From NCBI GenBank assembly GCA_037349315.1, contig JBAIAC010000260.1, positions 62,001-126,000 of the forward strand: a DNA stretch of 64,000 nucleotides. Direction: 5' to 3'. This DNA is from Chelydra serpentina. Lineage: Eukaryota; Chordata; Testudines; Chelydridae. Positions within the stretch are counted from its first letter, which is position 1, and every line of letters begins with the position of its first letter. The translations under genes were made by a program, and so were the position numbers. This document shows, one piece after another, positions 21,462-32,107 of the stretch. The notes beneath the pieces were generated by a model. That model had not been told where the DNA came from. It did not search any database and saw only the letters and a program-made list of their open reading frames with translations.

Positions 21462-21930
21462 TTGCTTTGTGCAGGTTCTCACTACACTCTAGTTCTGTTC
21501 TCATTGAGTGATCGTTTCCTATTGTTTCCTCAGACCAGCTTCCATAACACACTCACTGCCGTGCCATTGTGTAAGTGTGTCCACGGCTGAACAGCAAGAA
21601 TTCCTGCTCATTTCCCTGCTGGCTGGAGAATGATGACAGTGTGTTTGTGGTTAATGACGTTGCTGTAGATGGTTCATTCCCTACCTAGACAATTCAGACA
21701 GTCCCTTTCCCGTCATATCCCCAGCACATCAGTGATGCCGATAGCAGGGGCAGGTTTTCTTTGGAGCACTGAGATTTTTGGGGGGAGTTGGTGGCTCCTT
21801 TCTTTCCTCCCCCTAGAGTAAGCTCAGCTTTTTATTCCATCCGTGATGATTCATGGAATAAGAACAGCAGCATGAAGAACGAGGAGATGGAATATCTCAC
21901 TGCCGGGGGAAAGGTGGCCACGTCCCTTCT

Positions 21931-22032
21931 AGGGTGACCAGATGTCCCGATTTTATAGGGACAGTCCCAATTTTGGGGTCTTTTTGTTATATAGGCTCCT
22001 ATTACCCCCCACCCCCGTCCTGATTTTTCACA
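21931..22032 (+). mobile_element. Palindromic MITE, 3' end deleted
   Basis: Begins AGGGTGACCAGATGTCC and follows the intact element at 39098-39219 to TTTTTCACA, then jumps to flank. The right terminal repeat is deleted. Confidence 0.8.
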
Positions 22033-22199
22033 TGGTGGTGCCGAAGGCAGCAGGGAACCCCATAGGATGAGAATAGGAGATGTTCTCACGCAGCATGTTT
22101 CTTACTTTGCCCATCTGTCAGTTTGATTATAATCGATGGAAATATGTTGCCATTGGTTTGTGTGTTTACACAGAGATTGACATTAACCAACTAATACGT

Positions 22200-22600
22200 C
22201 CTTCTTCACCACCAGGAGAGGTGTAGATGTTTGTGTGTGTCTGGTGGGGGTGCTCTGCAGTTCCCATTGTGGGTGGTCTACCCAAAAATGTGGGGCTGAA
22301 ATAGTGCTCGGACAGTGACCCCCACCGGTGACCTGGGCCGTCCTTTGGGCGCTCTGGTGAGAACCCTCAGCCTCCCACCCCTCAGTCTCTACCCTGATTG
22401 GCTGAGCAGGGAGTTATTGACAGGAAGGAGACTCGGGTCCTTCTTGTTCTCTTTTAAGACCAAGTAAATAAGTCATAACCAGTCACATGTGTGACGAATT
22501 TTGCTGCTTCTCTGCATTAGTTGTAGAGATTGATGGATGTTAAGGTAAGAAAGGACCATTATGTGCATCCAGTCGCACCTCCTGTATAAGCCAGGCCCTA
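22200..22600. repeat. Module F (inverted copy at 30110-30650, with CR1 end)
   Basis: Reverse complement of 30110-30163 plus 30343-30650. The stretch 22537-22600 is an antisense CR1 3' end. It preserves the empty site of the SINE at 30164. Confidence 0.8.
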
Positions 22601-22754
22601 GACCAGGCCTGCACAACATGCGGCCCTAAGGACTCAGCAGGAGCAAGGGGCCTGTCCAGGAAATGGCCAGGGCTTCTGGGAACCCGGGGGTGGCTCTGGA
22701 CACCACCAGGGATCATTTGGCTCCTGGCACACAAGGCAACTTAAAAAGCTGAGA

Positions 22755-22819
22755 GCCCAGACATGGGGCTTGAACCCTGGACTAAGAACTTGATGCTTTA
22801 CTGACTGAGCTAGCCCAGT
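22755..22819 (-). pseudogene. tRNA-Lys(CTT)-like pseudogene
   Basis: Duplicate of 3417-3481 in module C. The loop is TTCTTAG (C32 to T) and the same 8-nt segment of anticodon stem and variable loop is absent. Promoter boxes remain. Confidence 0.75.
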
Positions 22820-23183
22820 TCAGGGAGTGTAGCTGCCCCCTTCCACCACAAGAGCAGACAGGTAAAAGAGAGGCAAAAAAAAGTCCCAGGAGCCCTTCCT
22901 CTTTTTCTCCATGGCCACAGCCCATCCGCAGGATTCCTCCAGCTCCTCCCTCCTGTGCCCCAGTGCCACTAAATCTCCGCACCTAGACAGCCGGTCCGTC
23001 CTCTGCCCCCCAATCCCCCATGCTTAAGCCTCCCAGCCAAATCCTGCCCCTGGCTCCATAGAACTGAGTCTCACATCTCGCTGGGAACTCGACTCCTTGT
23101 GCCCAGAGTGTCTCTGCCCCCTCTGTAGATGACTCGAGAAACACAGTGTCCGTCTTTTCCAAAGAAGTACTTAGAAAGACTTT

Positions 23184-23256
23184 TCCCGTGTGGCCTAATG
23201 GATCAGGCGTCTGACTTCGGATCAGACGATTGAGGGTTCAAGTCCCTTCGCGGTTG
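23184..23256 (+). tRNA. tRNA-Arg(TCG)
   Basis: Anticodon loop CTTCGGA (TCG) with paired TCTGA/TCAGA stem, D arm and T arm intact, and a TTTT terminator at 23259-23262. The acceptor stem has two unpaired positions at its outer end (TCCCGTG/CGCGGTT), which lowers confidence that it is functional. It decodes CGA. Its module-C duplicate at 3844 has a GTG anticodon and lost the terminator. Confidence 0.8.
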
Positions 23257-23535
23257 TGTTTTGTGCACTTTCCCCTTTGTGCTGAAAGCCCTGCTCCCTT
23301 CAGGGCTGGAACCTCTTCTTGGCGGCTCAGGCCAATCCTCTGGCTTCAGCTAGAGCCCTGGGAAGGAGGTTGTCAGGGTTCACTGTGAACTCTAGTGTAC
23401 AGATGTGGGGACATGCATGAAAGACCTCCCCCTAAGCTTATTTTTACCAGTTTAGGATAAAAACGTCCCCAAGGCACTTGTCCTTGAACGATACGCTGCC
23501 ACCACCAAGTGATTTAAACAAACATTCAGGGTGGG

Positions 23536-24220
23536 TGTAACGAAGTGGGACTGTTCCTAAAATTTCCTCTGAATACTGAGTGTGTGCCTCAGTTTCCCCT
23601 ATGCCTCAGTTTCCCCTATGCATTTCTTAAGTCTCTAGGTGGTTGGATAAGGGGTGTGATTGTTGCAAAGCCCTAGAGGGCCAGTGTGATGACACAGAAT
23701 GGCCGACACCCTGTCTCCTGGCAACTGCTGGCCTGGGCCCCTTCCCTGCAAAGGTGCCGGCTGAAGGGGTTGGGGAACAAAGGGATCAGGTGATCTCCTG
23801 GCCCGGGAAGGAGACAAAGGCAGAGGAGGGGCTGGAGCGTTTGGAGCTGGCTGGGTACATGGAGGGAGGTCCAGATGGGCTCTGGCCTCCCCACACCCCA
23901 AGATGGACCTGACTGAGGGGTCTGTTCTCTGTACCTACAAGCTCTGGTTTAGACCCTGTTCCTGTCGTCTAATAAACCTTCTGTTTTACTGGCTGGCTGA
24001 GAGTCACGTCTGACGGTGGAGTTGGGGGCAGGGCGCCCTGTCTTCCCCACGAGCCCCGCTGGGTGAAGAAGGGGATGCTGAACGCTCCGGGCTCAGACCC
24101 AGGAAGGTGGAAGCTGGGGAAGCTTCTTGCCCTGGAGACAGTCGGCTCAGCGAGGAGGCTCCTCCGGAGTCCTGACTGGCTTCGTAGGGAGCAGTTCCAG
24201 AGAATCGCCCGGCAGGGGCA
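23536..24220 (+). mobile_element. ERV-type LTR, copy 2
   Basis: Direct duplicate of 4190-4875, starting TGTAACGAAGTGGG with AATAAA at 23971-23976. It is part of module C, so it was copied with the tRNAs and not inserted anew. Confidence 0.6.
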
Positions 24221-24246
24221 TCGACAGAGCAGTGACTGGGGAGCCC

Positions 24247-24728
24247 AGCCCCTCACAGCCCCTCCCCCTCACACTGACACCCCCATGGACCCTCCCCCTC
24301 ACAGCCCCTCCCCTTCACACTGACACCCCCATGGACCCTCCCCCTCACAGCCCCTCCCCCTCACACTGACACCCCCATGGACCCTCCCCCTCACAGCCCC
24401 TCCCCTTCACACTGACACCCCCATGGACCCTCCCCCTCACAGCCCCTCCCCTTCACACTGACACCCCCATGGACCCTCCCCCTCACAGCCCCTCTCCCTC
24501 ACACTGACACCCCCATGGACCCTCCCCCTCACAGCCCCTCCCCCTCACAGACACACCCCGATGGACCTTCCCCCTCACAGCCCCTCCCCCTCACACTGAC
24601 ACCCCCATGGACCCTCCCCCTCACAGCCCCTCCCCTTCACACTGACACCCCCATGGACCCCCCCCTCACAGCCCCTCCCCCTCACACTGACACCCCCATG
24701 GACCCCCCCCTCACAGCCCCTCCCTTCA
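24247..24728 (-). repeat. 46-bp minisatellite, inverted relative to copy at 4912
   Basis: The C-rich complement of the 46-bp unit (CCCATGGACCCTCC with CACACTGACACC). In module C at 4900 the LTR is followed by the G-rich orientation, here by the C-rich orientation, so a rearrangement breakpoint lies in or at the array. Periodic frames are not genes. Confidence 0.92.
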
Positions 24729-24999
24729 CACACGCAGGGACTTGTTCGCTGGGCTCTGACATTACAAACCCAGGGGGGAGGTTTCTGAGGATTTACTCCC
24801 TGAGCCCCTCCCCCTCTCACCGCTCCCCTGCGTGCAGAGGGGCTGGGCTCAGGCAGCCAGTTTCACCCAGGGATTTCCCAGCCCAGGCCCCCGAGTCTCC
24901 TCTGCCCGTATCTACCAGTGACACTGCGCGTGGGCGGCGGCTACAAGGGGCTCGGGGAGGCTGAACCTCCCCAAACGGGGCAAGAAATGCTGGTGTGAC

Positions 25000-25640
25000 G
25001 CACCCCCCTTGGAGGGGGGCTGGGCCGCTGCCTTGGGACAGACCCTCCCGAGGAGTGGGGGAGCCACCGGCACTCAGACCTCACGCACAGGCCTGGCTCT
25101 CGCCTTCAGCCCAGGCAGCCAGAGGGGCCGGGGAGCTCCCTGGCAGTCCCACACCTCAGCCACCTCCTGCCTCATGGCCTCGGCTCCTGGCGCTCTGCTG
25201 GTCGCCCCCTCGCTTGCAGGCCCAGAGCAATAAGAAACAAGCACCTGCCTAGCAGAGGATGGTTTCGATCCATCGACCTCTGGGTTATGGGCCCAGCACG
25301 CTGCCGCTGCGCCACTCTGTTGGGTCTCTGCCTTGAGCGTCCAGCACCCAGCCTCCAGCATCCACACTAGCGCCTTGCGAGCGCTGGCGCTGGCCAGCAG
25401 AGATCTCAGCCACAATGCCCCAGATGGGCAAACGCTGTGGGCTCCTGAAGCCTCTGCCCCCCTATGGATCTGGGCTTTTGTTCTTCCCTTGCTCTTTCTC
25501 AGCGAGGGGAAGGAAAGAAGCTCTCCTTCAAGCTGGAGTCACAAGGGCGAGGTAAGGATGACTTCCTGGGAGCCGGCTCCAGTTCTTTGTTCTACCAGCC
25601 GACCCACCGACGAGCTGCCACCACTTTCTCCAGGGTCGCC
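25000..25640. repeat. Module G (inverted copy at 50483-51390)
   Basis: Reverse complement of 50483-51390, including the initiator Met tRNA. The array 24247-24728 and its neighbour 24730-24990 are also represented near 51200-51530 in reverse. Frames in this GC-rich DNA are not supported. Confidence 0.85.
25250..25321 (-). tRNA. tRNA-iMet(CAT)
   Basis: Initiator features: A-starting acceptor, anticodon GGGCCCATAACCC (CAT) with the three G-C pairs of initiators, and the T loop GATCGAAA that lacks the normal TTC. One acceptor mismatch (A2-C71) and a C in the D loop differ from the vertebrate initiator consensus. No TTTT lies within 25 bases downstream. It is likely functional or very recently lost. 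Confidence 0.88.
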
Positions 25641-25714
25641 CAGCGGTGTGTGCCAGGGCGAGCGCCAGCCAAGTGGATGGGATTTGAAGGGAAGGGACAG
25701 CGCACTGACAGAGA

Positions 25715-25787
25715 GTTTCTGTGGTGTAGTGGTTATCACGTTTGCCTCACACGCAAACGACCCCTGGTTCGAAACCAGACAGAAACA
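25715..25787 (+). tRNA. tRNA-Val(CAC)
   Basis: A complete 73-nt cloverleaf with acceptor GTTTCTG/CAGAAAC, D arm TAGTGGTTATCA, anticodon loop CTCACAC (CAC) and T arm GGTTCGAAACC. A TTTT terminator is at 25799-25802. It reads GUG. Related Val copies with AAC or GAC anticodons are at 35535, 50339 and 60413. Confidence 0.95.
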
Positions 25788-25899
25788 CGATGGCTTCCTT
25801 TTCCCTAGCTGTCCAGCAAGGCACTTCTCAATCTGCCGCGGGCCTGTCCTTGGGATAACCCCAACCCCTGCAGGACAGAGGGTGGGGAAATGAGCTGAG

Positions 25900-26960
25900 A
25901 AAGCACCTTGGCATCAGCCAGGGAAAGCTGGAGGATCTCGGCCAGTCACCTCTTGGAGCCTTGTGGCTTGGCCTGGTCGCTGCCCAAGTAGCTCAGTGGG
26001 GAGTGGATGAGATTGAAGATCTGAAGGTTTCTGGCTGGATGCCAGGCCCTAGCTCACCCCTTCCCCCTGGGCATGTCGTGTTGGGCTTTCTCCTGGGTGT
26101 GCAGCTGTGCTCTGAACTCATGAGTTTCCTTCGTTGCAGAGGCAACACGTGCAGAGGGCGGGATGTGGGGCCATGTGCCCACCTGGGTTAGCATCCCTGC
26201 TACAGCATGGGGTGCTGCCAGGCTCCCTCCCTGCACAGCAGCGGCTGGAGGGGGGAGTGGAGCGGGGCTGCCTTTGCTGCTTCCTCTCCCCGCATTGTTC
26301 ACTCCTGGGAGGGGTGTTGATGGTAAGGGGGTGGGGCTGAACCTTGACATTGTGCCCCCCCACCCCAAGTCTTTCTGCAGAGACCAGTCGTCTGCACCTG
26401 GTTTCCAGCTCCTCAGCCAGTGGATAATGTGGGATTCTGCCCCGGAGTGTCCGGCCCTGACTTTCTGTCTCAGGAAGGGGAGGGAAAAGGAATCTCTTTT
26501 CAAACCCCCAGTCCCACCGCTGACCGAGGGGTGACTTTCTAAGCTCCCGCTACAGTGGAGGATTTAGAGTTAATGGGGCCCTGTGCATGGCTTCATTTTC
26601 GGGTCCCCCCTTGGGACCCATCCAAGAAATCTCTCCTATCTCCCCATATTGGTCTTTTTCCTCCTCACCCTCCTCCTCCATTATCAGTAATGGGAAGTGA
26701 AGGAACATAAAGTGAGGTACCTTGATTGGGGCAGGGGGTTGGACAGGGGGTGGTGCTGTAGGGGGTCAGGCTCTGGGAAGGAGTTGGGGTGGTGGGTGTA
26801 GGATCTGAACTGGGGCAGAGAAGATGCTCTAAGCGGATGGGAGAGAGCTGTCCTGTCCGTGCAGTTAATCCACCTCCCCGAGGAGCTATGTCAGTGGGAG
26901 AAGCTATGTCGGTGGGTGTGCAAGCTGTTCTGTTTACACGTCTATATAATGTTTAATCAA
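25900..26960. other. No gene recognised
   Basis: GC-rich DNA with short frames on both strands that overlap in different phases; I cannot assign a family. A transposon-like fragment (GGGGCCCTGTGCATGG) is suspected near 26570. Confidence 0.35.
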
Positions 26961-26973
26961 CTACGTACCTCAT

Positions 26974-27045
26974 GGGGGTATAGCTCAGTGGTAGAGTGTT
27001 TGACTGCAGATCAAGTGGCCCTTGGTTCAAATTCAAGTGCCCCCT
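26974..27045 (+). tRNA. tRNA-Cys(GCA)
   Basis: A 72-nt cloverleaf: acceptor GGGGGTA/TGCCCCC, D arm TAGCTCAGTGGTAGAG, loop CTGCAGA (GCA), T arm GGTTCAAAT with fully paired stem. A TTTTTTT terminator lies at about 27069-27075. It is the only Cys gene in the window and looks functional. Confidence 0.93.
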
Positions 27046-27130
27046 TAAAAACCCCCATCCTTTAACAAATTTTTTTGCATATGCATTTCCATTACGTTCA
27101 GGAGTTCCACCGAATGGGGATGCCTGAAAT

Positions 27131-27250
27131 AGGGTGACCAGACAGCAAATGTGAAAAGTCGGAACGGGGGTGGGGGTAATAGGAGCCTATATAAGAAAAA
27201 GACCCCAAAATCGGGACTGCTCCTATAAAATCGGGACATATGGTCACCCT
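27131..27250 (-). mobile_element. Palindromic MITE, full copy
   Basis: Starts AGGGTGACCAGAC and ends GGTCACCCT, with inverted termini of about 13 bp and TA at both edges. It is the reverse orientation of the copies at 39098 and 47598. The TA flanks fit a Tc1/mariner-like or similar non-autonomous DNA element; the exact superfamily is not determined. Confidence 0.85.
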
Positions 27251-27299
27251 AGACTGAAATAAATGGAAACACTCAATGTTTTCCAGGGCAAATGCATAA

Positions 27300-27745
27300 A
27301 AACCTAGCAAACACGTCCCTCAGTGCATCTATACTGTGATAACAGCCCTGCGGCCGGCTGGCCTGGATCGTCTGACTTGGGCGTCTCCGTCTCAGGTTGT
27401 GGGGTAAAAGCTGCAGTGTGGACATTTGGCTCAGGCTGGAGCCCGGCCTCGGAGACCCTCACCCCTCGTGGGATCTCAGAGGCTGGGCACAAGCCCAAGC
27501 GTCTACACTGTAATTTTATAGCCCTGCAGCACAAGCCCCACAAGCCTGGATCAGCTGAGCCAGGGTTTGAGAACAGTGACTTGGGTGTGTTAATGGCAGT
27601 GTAGACGTAACGCTAGGCTATGTCCACACTGCAATGAACACCCAGGGCTGCCCCGTGCCAGCTCAGGCTCCCAGGGCTTGGGCTGTGGGGTGGTAAATTT
27701 GCAGTGTAGACATCTCGGCTCAGGTTCAGTACCGAGCTCTAGGAC
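27300..27745. mobile_element. Probable non-autonomous DNA transposon remnants
   Basis: Repeated GCAGTGTGGACAT, TCTACACTG and GTCCACACTGCA motifs, some in inverted orientation, resemble the ends of turtle MITE families that carry the phrase TGTAGACGT. I cannot place exact termini. Frames are not supported. Confidence 0.45.
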
Positions 27746-27839
27746 CCCACAAGGTTGGGAGGGAGTTTAGCAAGCGACAAAGGGAAATCGGCCGTGGAGT
27801 ATTACCCTGGGCTCACTGGCAGTTCCCCATTGGTCTGTG

Positions 27840-28590
27840 TACTTCTCTGTCTGGAGTGTTTCTGTCAGTCATGGCACACAAGAAGGACGTCATTGCGAGA
27901 GGCCCAGGAGGGCGAGATTAATTCTTGCCGGCCTTGCTCAGCCCTGTGAAGCATTACCCTGGACTCAGCTCTCCATTGGTCTGTCTGCTTTGGGGCAGGG
28001 ACCATAACACGTCCTGCTGCATTCGTTATTTCAAAGGGCGGTTTAGGATTTTCAGTCTCAGACACAGTGCACAAAGCAGGACTCAACCCTCAGCGTAAAC
28101 TAAATGAGCCGCCCACAGATTCCGGCAGCCACAAGGAGCCATTTGGTGTGAGAGTCAGACCTGCCCCTGTCCCAGAGGGAGGGGTCGTCTGGGAGGGGAC
28201 TGGAACACGGACCTGTCGGCTCTTAACACCCAAACTTTCAGTAACTCTGTTATCAGTGCCTGGGAGTGTAATTTAAACCATAAAAACAGCCACACTGGGC
28301 TAGACCAAAGGCCCATCTAGCTCTGTATCTTCTCTTCTGACAGTAGCCAATGCCAGGTGCCCCAAAAGCCACTCAACAAGGCACCACTGTGGCTGATCTC
28401 TTGTTTACAAGACAGGGGTTTTAACCAGCTAAGCCATGGTGCCCAACTCTTGCTGGCGTAGGGTATCTGCCCACACCTGACTCTCTGCCAACCCCACCGG
28501 GGCCTGACAAGCTTTGCTTGTGTTTGGATTGTGCAAAGCAGAGGAGCAGGTGAAGTTTTACTCCCACAGTGTGTGATTCTTTGCACAGGT
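27840..28590. repeat. Module H (direct copy at 62455-63240)
   Basis: Direct duplicate of 62455-63240, including the shared GGACGTCATTGCGAGAGG motif and a Thr tRNA pseudogene at its end. The GGACGTCATTGCGAG motif also recurs at 36090, 48400 and 49850, in Phe-carrying modules. Confidence 0.8.
28379..28443 (-). pseudogene. tRNA-Thr(TGT) pseudogene, T arm deleted
   Basis: The acceptor GGCACCA/TGGTGCC and CTTGTAA loop (TGT) are kept, but about 8 bases of the T arm are gone (B box lost) and the anticodon stem is poorly paired. The other Thr copies are at 32642, 58157 and 63015. Confidence 0.8.
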
Positions 28591-28799
28591 CTAGGGTACA
28601 GAATTAGGTGGGTGTAACTACATTACTCAGGGGTTAAAAATGTACCCCCCCCCCGAGGAATGCAGTTATATCAGGCTAATCCCGGTGTAGATAGCCTAGG
28701 AGTCGGACGTGCTACTTCTCACTTCCAGGACGCAGCAGGGTTCGCAGTGCCAGGATAGGCAGGAAACCTGCCTTAGCCCCCCGCTGTGCCACTGACCAG

Positions 28800-29185
28800 G
28801 AGCCGCCTGAGGTAACCCCACACCCCAACCATGTGCACCAATCCCCTGCCCCAGACATGAGCCCCCCCAAACCAGGAGCCCTTTCCTGCACCCCAAGACC
28901 CTCATACCTGGCCCCACACCAGAGCCTGCACTCCCAGCCCAGAGCCCTGACCCCCTTTGCACCCCAACCCCCTGACCCAGCCCAGAGCCTCCCCAAACTG
29001 GGAGCCCCTCCTGCACCCTAAACCCCTCATCCCTGGCCCCACCCCAGAGATTGAACCCCCCCAGCCGAGAGCCCTGACCCCCTCCTACACCCCAACCCCC
29101 TGCCAGAGCCTAGAGCCCCCCTCACACCCTGAACCCTTCATTCCTTGCCCCACCCTGCAGCCTTCACCCTGCACCTCAACCCCAG
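28800..29185. repeat. CCCCA-rich degenerate repeat
   Basis: Degenerate units built on CCCCACACC/CCAGAGCC phrases. Its complement is the basis of the tandem array at 53330-54195, and related stretches lie at 33065-33350, 55670-55985 and 58310-58760. Apparent frames are low complexity. Confidence 0.7.
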
Positions 29186-29214
29186 AGATATGCTGGGAAG
29201 AGCTGGGGATATGA

Positions 29215-29625
29215 CGGGAAAGGGACTGTCTGAATTATCAAGGCAGGAAATGGACAACAATCTACAACATTAACCACAAACACACTCTCATCATGCTCCA
29301 GCCAGCAGGGAAATGAGCAGGAATTCTTGCTGTTCAGCCATGGACACACTTACACAATGGCACGGCAGTGAGTGTGTTGTGGAAGCTGGTCTGAGGAAAC
29401 AATAGGAAACGCTCACTCAGTGAGAACAGAACTAGAGTGTAGTGAGAAAACTGCATAAAGCCCGTAGTTGTGGCCGAGTGGTTAAGGCGATGGACTTGAA
29501 ATCCATTGGGGTTTCCCTGCACAGGTTCGAATCCTGTCAACTACGGAGGAACTTGTGGTTCTTTAGTTCTAGTCCCTGAGCATCCTTGGTGTCCAGGGGA
29601 GCTCGGTCTTGTCTCACTCTCAGGC
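29215..29625. repeat. Inverted copy of module E core (Ser tRNA)
   Basis: Reverse complement of 21310-21730 and 38450-38870, carrying the Ser(TGA) gene. The flanks match beyond the tRNA on both sides, so this is a duplicated block and not an independent gene insertion. Confidence 0.8.
29464..29545 (+). tRNA. tRNA-Ser(TGA)
   Basis: An 82-nt tRNA with acceptor GTAGTTG/CAACTAC, TGGCCGAGTGGTTAAGGC D arm, CTTGAAA loop (TGA), paired variable arm and canonical T arm. All stems are complementary. It decodes UCA/UCN. No TTTT is seen within 30 bases downstream; the first strong T run is further away. This is the best preserved of the four Ser loci. Confidence 0.93.
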
Positions 29626-29629
29626 TGCG

Positions 29630-29905
29630 CCCATTAGAACGTCTAATCTGACCCCCTGCATCTCACAGGCCTCCTGTGTACCACAATAGGCAAACACATT
29701 CCAGAAAGGCCTTGCTAGGTATAGGACTTTGCATTTGGCTCTGGTCAAACTCGCTTCCTTTGAATAGGCCCAGCTTGCCGAATGAGCCAGATCGCTCTGT
29801 ATCACTGCCCCCTCCTCATCAGTAATTACCACTCTGCCGGTACTTTATCACCCACCAATCTTATCAGCAGTGATTGGATGTTATCTCCCAATTCATTGAT
29901 AAAAA
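29630..29905 (-). mobile_element. CR1 3' fragment, antisense
   Basis: Reads CTAATCTGACCCCCTGCAT and CACATTCCAGAAAGG, matching antisense CR1 3' ends also present at 31385-31705. Confidence 0.7.
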
Positions 29906-30163
29906 TTATTTTAAAAAATTAGTCCTTGAGAGCTTCTTCAGACCCTTAGTCCCCAGGACCTGCTCCCACAGCACAGTGAGGAAAGGCCGTCCAGCCCTGC
30001 TGGTCCAATAAGCACAGAACAAACACACCTTTAGGAGCTGTGTTGTCCATGGACAACATGTGGGGGTCAGCAGCTTACAAATGCACGACAGACCTGTAGC
30101 ATAGACAGGTCCCAACATGCTAGGGCCTGGGTTATACAGGAAGTGCGACTGGATGCACATAAT

Positions 30164-30339
30164 AGGGGGAGGGATAGCTCAGTGGTTTGAGCATTGGCCT
30201 GTTCAACCCAGGGTTGTGAGTTCAATCCTTGAGGGGGCCATTTAGGAATCTGGGGCAAAAATTGGGGAGTGGTCCTGCTTTGAGCAGGGGGTTGGACTAG
30301 ATGACCTCCTAAAGTCCCTTCCAACTCTGATGATCTATG
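30164..30339 (+). mobile_element. tRNA-headed SINE, with empty site elsewhere
   Basis: A full SINE: TAGCTCAGTGG A box, GAGTTCAATCC B box, and a CR1-like 3' tail with GAGCAGGGGGTTGGACTAGA. Flanked by AAT on both sides. The inverted duplicate near 22550-22575 has no insertion, so it jumped after the module was copied. Confidence 0.92.
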
Positions 30340-30342
30340 AAT

Positions 30343-31380
30343 GGTCCTTTCTTACCTTAACATCTGTCAATCTCTACAATTAATGCAGAGAAGCAGCAAA
30401 ATTCGTCACACATGTGACTGGTTATGACTTATTTACTTGGTCTTAAAAGAGAACAACAAGGACCCGAGTCTCCTCCCTGTCAATAACTCTCTGCTCAGCA
30501 AATCCGGGTAGAGACTGAGGGGTGGGAGGCTGAGGGTTCTCTCCAGAGCGCCCAGGTCACCGGTGGGGGTCACTGTCCGAGCACTATTTCAGCCCCACAT
30601 TTTTGGGTAGACCGCCCACAATGGGAGCTGCAGAGCACCCCCCACCAGACACACACACCCCTACACCTCTCCTGGTGCTGGGAGGGGAACAGGGGAAGGA
30701 CAAAAGAAGTAAGAAATGAAGAGAAAGGAGGGAGGGATGGAGGAAAAGGTCAAACAAAAAGGACAAACCCTAATGTCCCCAGTGATTCTGAGGGACAAAA
30801 TCCCAAGTGGGGAATAAAATTCTGCCACCTGAAGCGACTGTTTTCCATGCCTGGAATTCAGCTGCCACCAGATGGATCAGACTGAACAGGTTCAAACCTC
30901 TCGGAGGCTCTTACCTGCTAACCAGGGACGTCTGTTTTCTAGGAAAGTCCGTAAAAGCAAAGGAGAAAACTCCAAAGAGGTTCCTCCTCGCGCTCACGTC
31001 CGTGAACCCTAATACTCTCTCAGTCCTCCGAGAGAGACCCGACAAGGAGACTTGCTGAAGCAAAGCCACGGGGGTCTCCGAGGTTTCCCTGGCCCTGCGC
31101 CCCTGGCCTGGCCTGGCTGATGTCAGCATCTCTCTGTGAGGTCACCGCCTCCCACCACCTTTGACCAATAGGCCGAGGTCCTGCAAACGGCCTTTGTGAT
31201 GTCACTGCCACACTCACCCCTCCCCTGCAGTGCTAATGTCCTGCCGCTGGCCAGACACTTGGGAGGTTTGAGCTACTCCCTGGGGATCACCCCACTCAAT
31301 GAGTGTTCATTCTAGGAAGCAAGCCGGCTAGACAGGAAAACATCAGGGGCTGCTCCCAATGCTACACTCACTTTTTCAGA
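30343..31380. other. No gene recognised
   Basis: 30343-30650 is the inverted copy of 22200-22530. The rest is AT-neutral with short frames; nothing resembles a known domain. Confidence 0.35.
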
Positions 31381-31384
31381 AATT

Positions 31385-31705
31385 AGTAGACTTTATGGTC
31401 AGAAGAGACCATTAGAACATCTAATCTGACCCCCTGCATATCACAGGCCTCCTGTGTACCACAAGAGCTACTTGTTGGGCAAACACATTCCAGAAAGGCA
31501 TCTAGTCTTCATTAAATGACATCAAGAGATGGAGAATCCACCACTTCCCTTGTTCCTGTGGTGAATCATCCTCGCTGTGGAATATTTCTGCCTTATTTGT
31601 AATTTGTCTCTTTTTACCTTCCAGCCATTGGGTCTCGTTATGCCTTTCTCTGCTAGATTAAAGACCCCTTTAATACCCAATATTTTCTCTCCATTAAGGC
31701 ACTTC
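31385..31705 (-). mobile_element. CR1 3' fragment, antisense
   Basis: Contains TGGTCAGAAGAGACCATTAG, CTAATCTGACCCCC and the complement of the CR1 C-terminal coding part. The frame is broken. Confidence 0.75.
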
Positions 31706-31735
31706 AACACTGAGGAAGTAGCACGGGGTCACCAT

Positions 31736-31809
31736 TGTCCCTGGGTGGGCTTAAACCACCAGCCTTTCGGTTAACAGCCCAACGCGCTGACCCATTGCGC
31801 CACAGAGAC
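31736..31809 (-). tRNA. tRNA-Asn(GTT)
   Basis: A 74-nt cloverleaf: acceptor GTCTCTG/CAGGGAC, D arm TGGCGCAATGGGTCAGCGC, loop CTGTTAA (GTT) and T arm GTGGTTTAAGCCCAC. One mismatch (position 29) is present in the anticodon stem, and T54 context is TTTAA instead of TTCGA. No TTTT lies within 25 bases downstream. It is probably functional or nearly so. Confidence 0.85.
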
Positions 31810-31933
31810 ACAGAGACACAAGTCTGCTGTTACCAAGGCTGCTGCCGAGCAACTGGCGCCTCTGCCTGCCAGCGCTAGAGCTCACAAGGCGCTAGGCCGG
31901 ATGCTGGCGGCTGGCTGTGGGGGTTGAAGACCC

Positions 31934-32005
31934 AGCAGAGGGGCGCAGTGGAAGCCTGCTGGGCCCGTAACCCCGACATTGATGGATCAGAGCCATCCTA
32001 TGCTA
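31934..32005 (+). pseudogene. Initiator tRNA-Met-bodied pseudogene with CGT anticodon
   Basis: A diverged copy of the iMet modules (25250, 50804): the loop reads CCCGTAA, anticodon CGT, and the T arm and acceptor have several substitutions. Flanking text (GCTAGAGCTCACAAGGCG) matches module G. Probably inactive. Confidence 0.75.
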
Positions 32006-32107
32006 GGCATGTGCTTGTTTCATTTGCTCTGGGCCTTCAAGCGAGGTGGTGACCAGCAGAGGTGGGATGAAAGTAAGAGGCAGATCTGTGCATGGTGAGG
32101 GCCTCCA

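Larger units (their letters stand above)
20990..22210. repeat. Duplication module E (direct copy at 38170-39550)
   Basis: Co-linear with 38170-39550 and carrying a Ser-type tRNA plus a palindromic MITE. A shorter inverted copy (21310-21730) is found at 29215-29625. Relative to the 38 kb copy it has lost about 180 bp after 22032. Confidence 0.85.

Noticed and set aside
30820..30905. GGTTCAAACCTC motif as a tRNA
   Set aside because: No anticodon or acceptor stem can be found.
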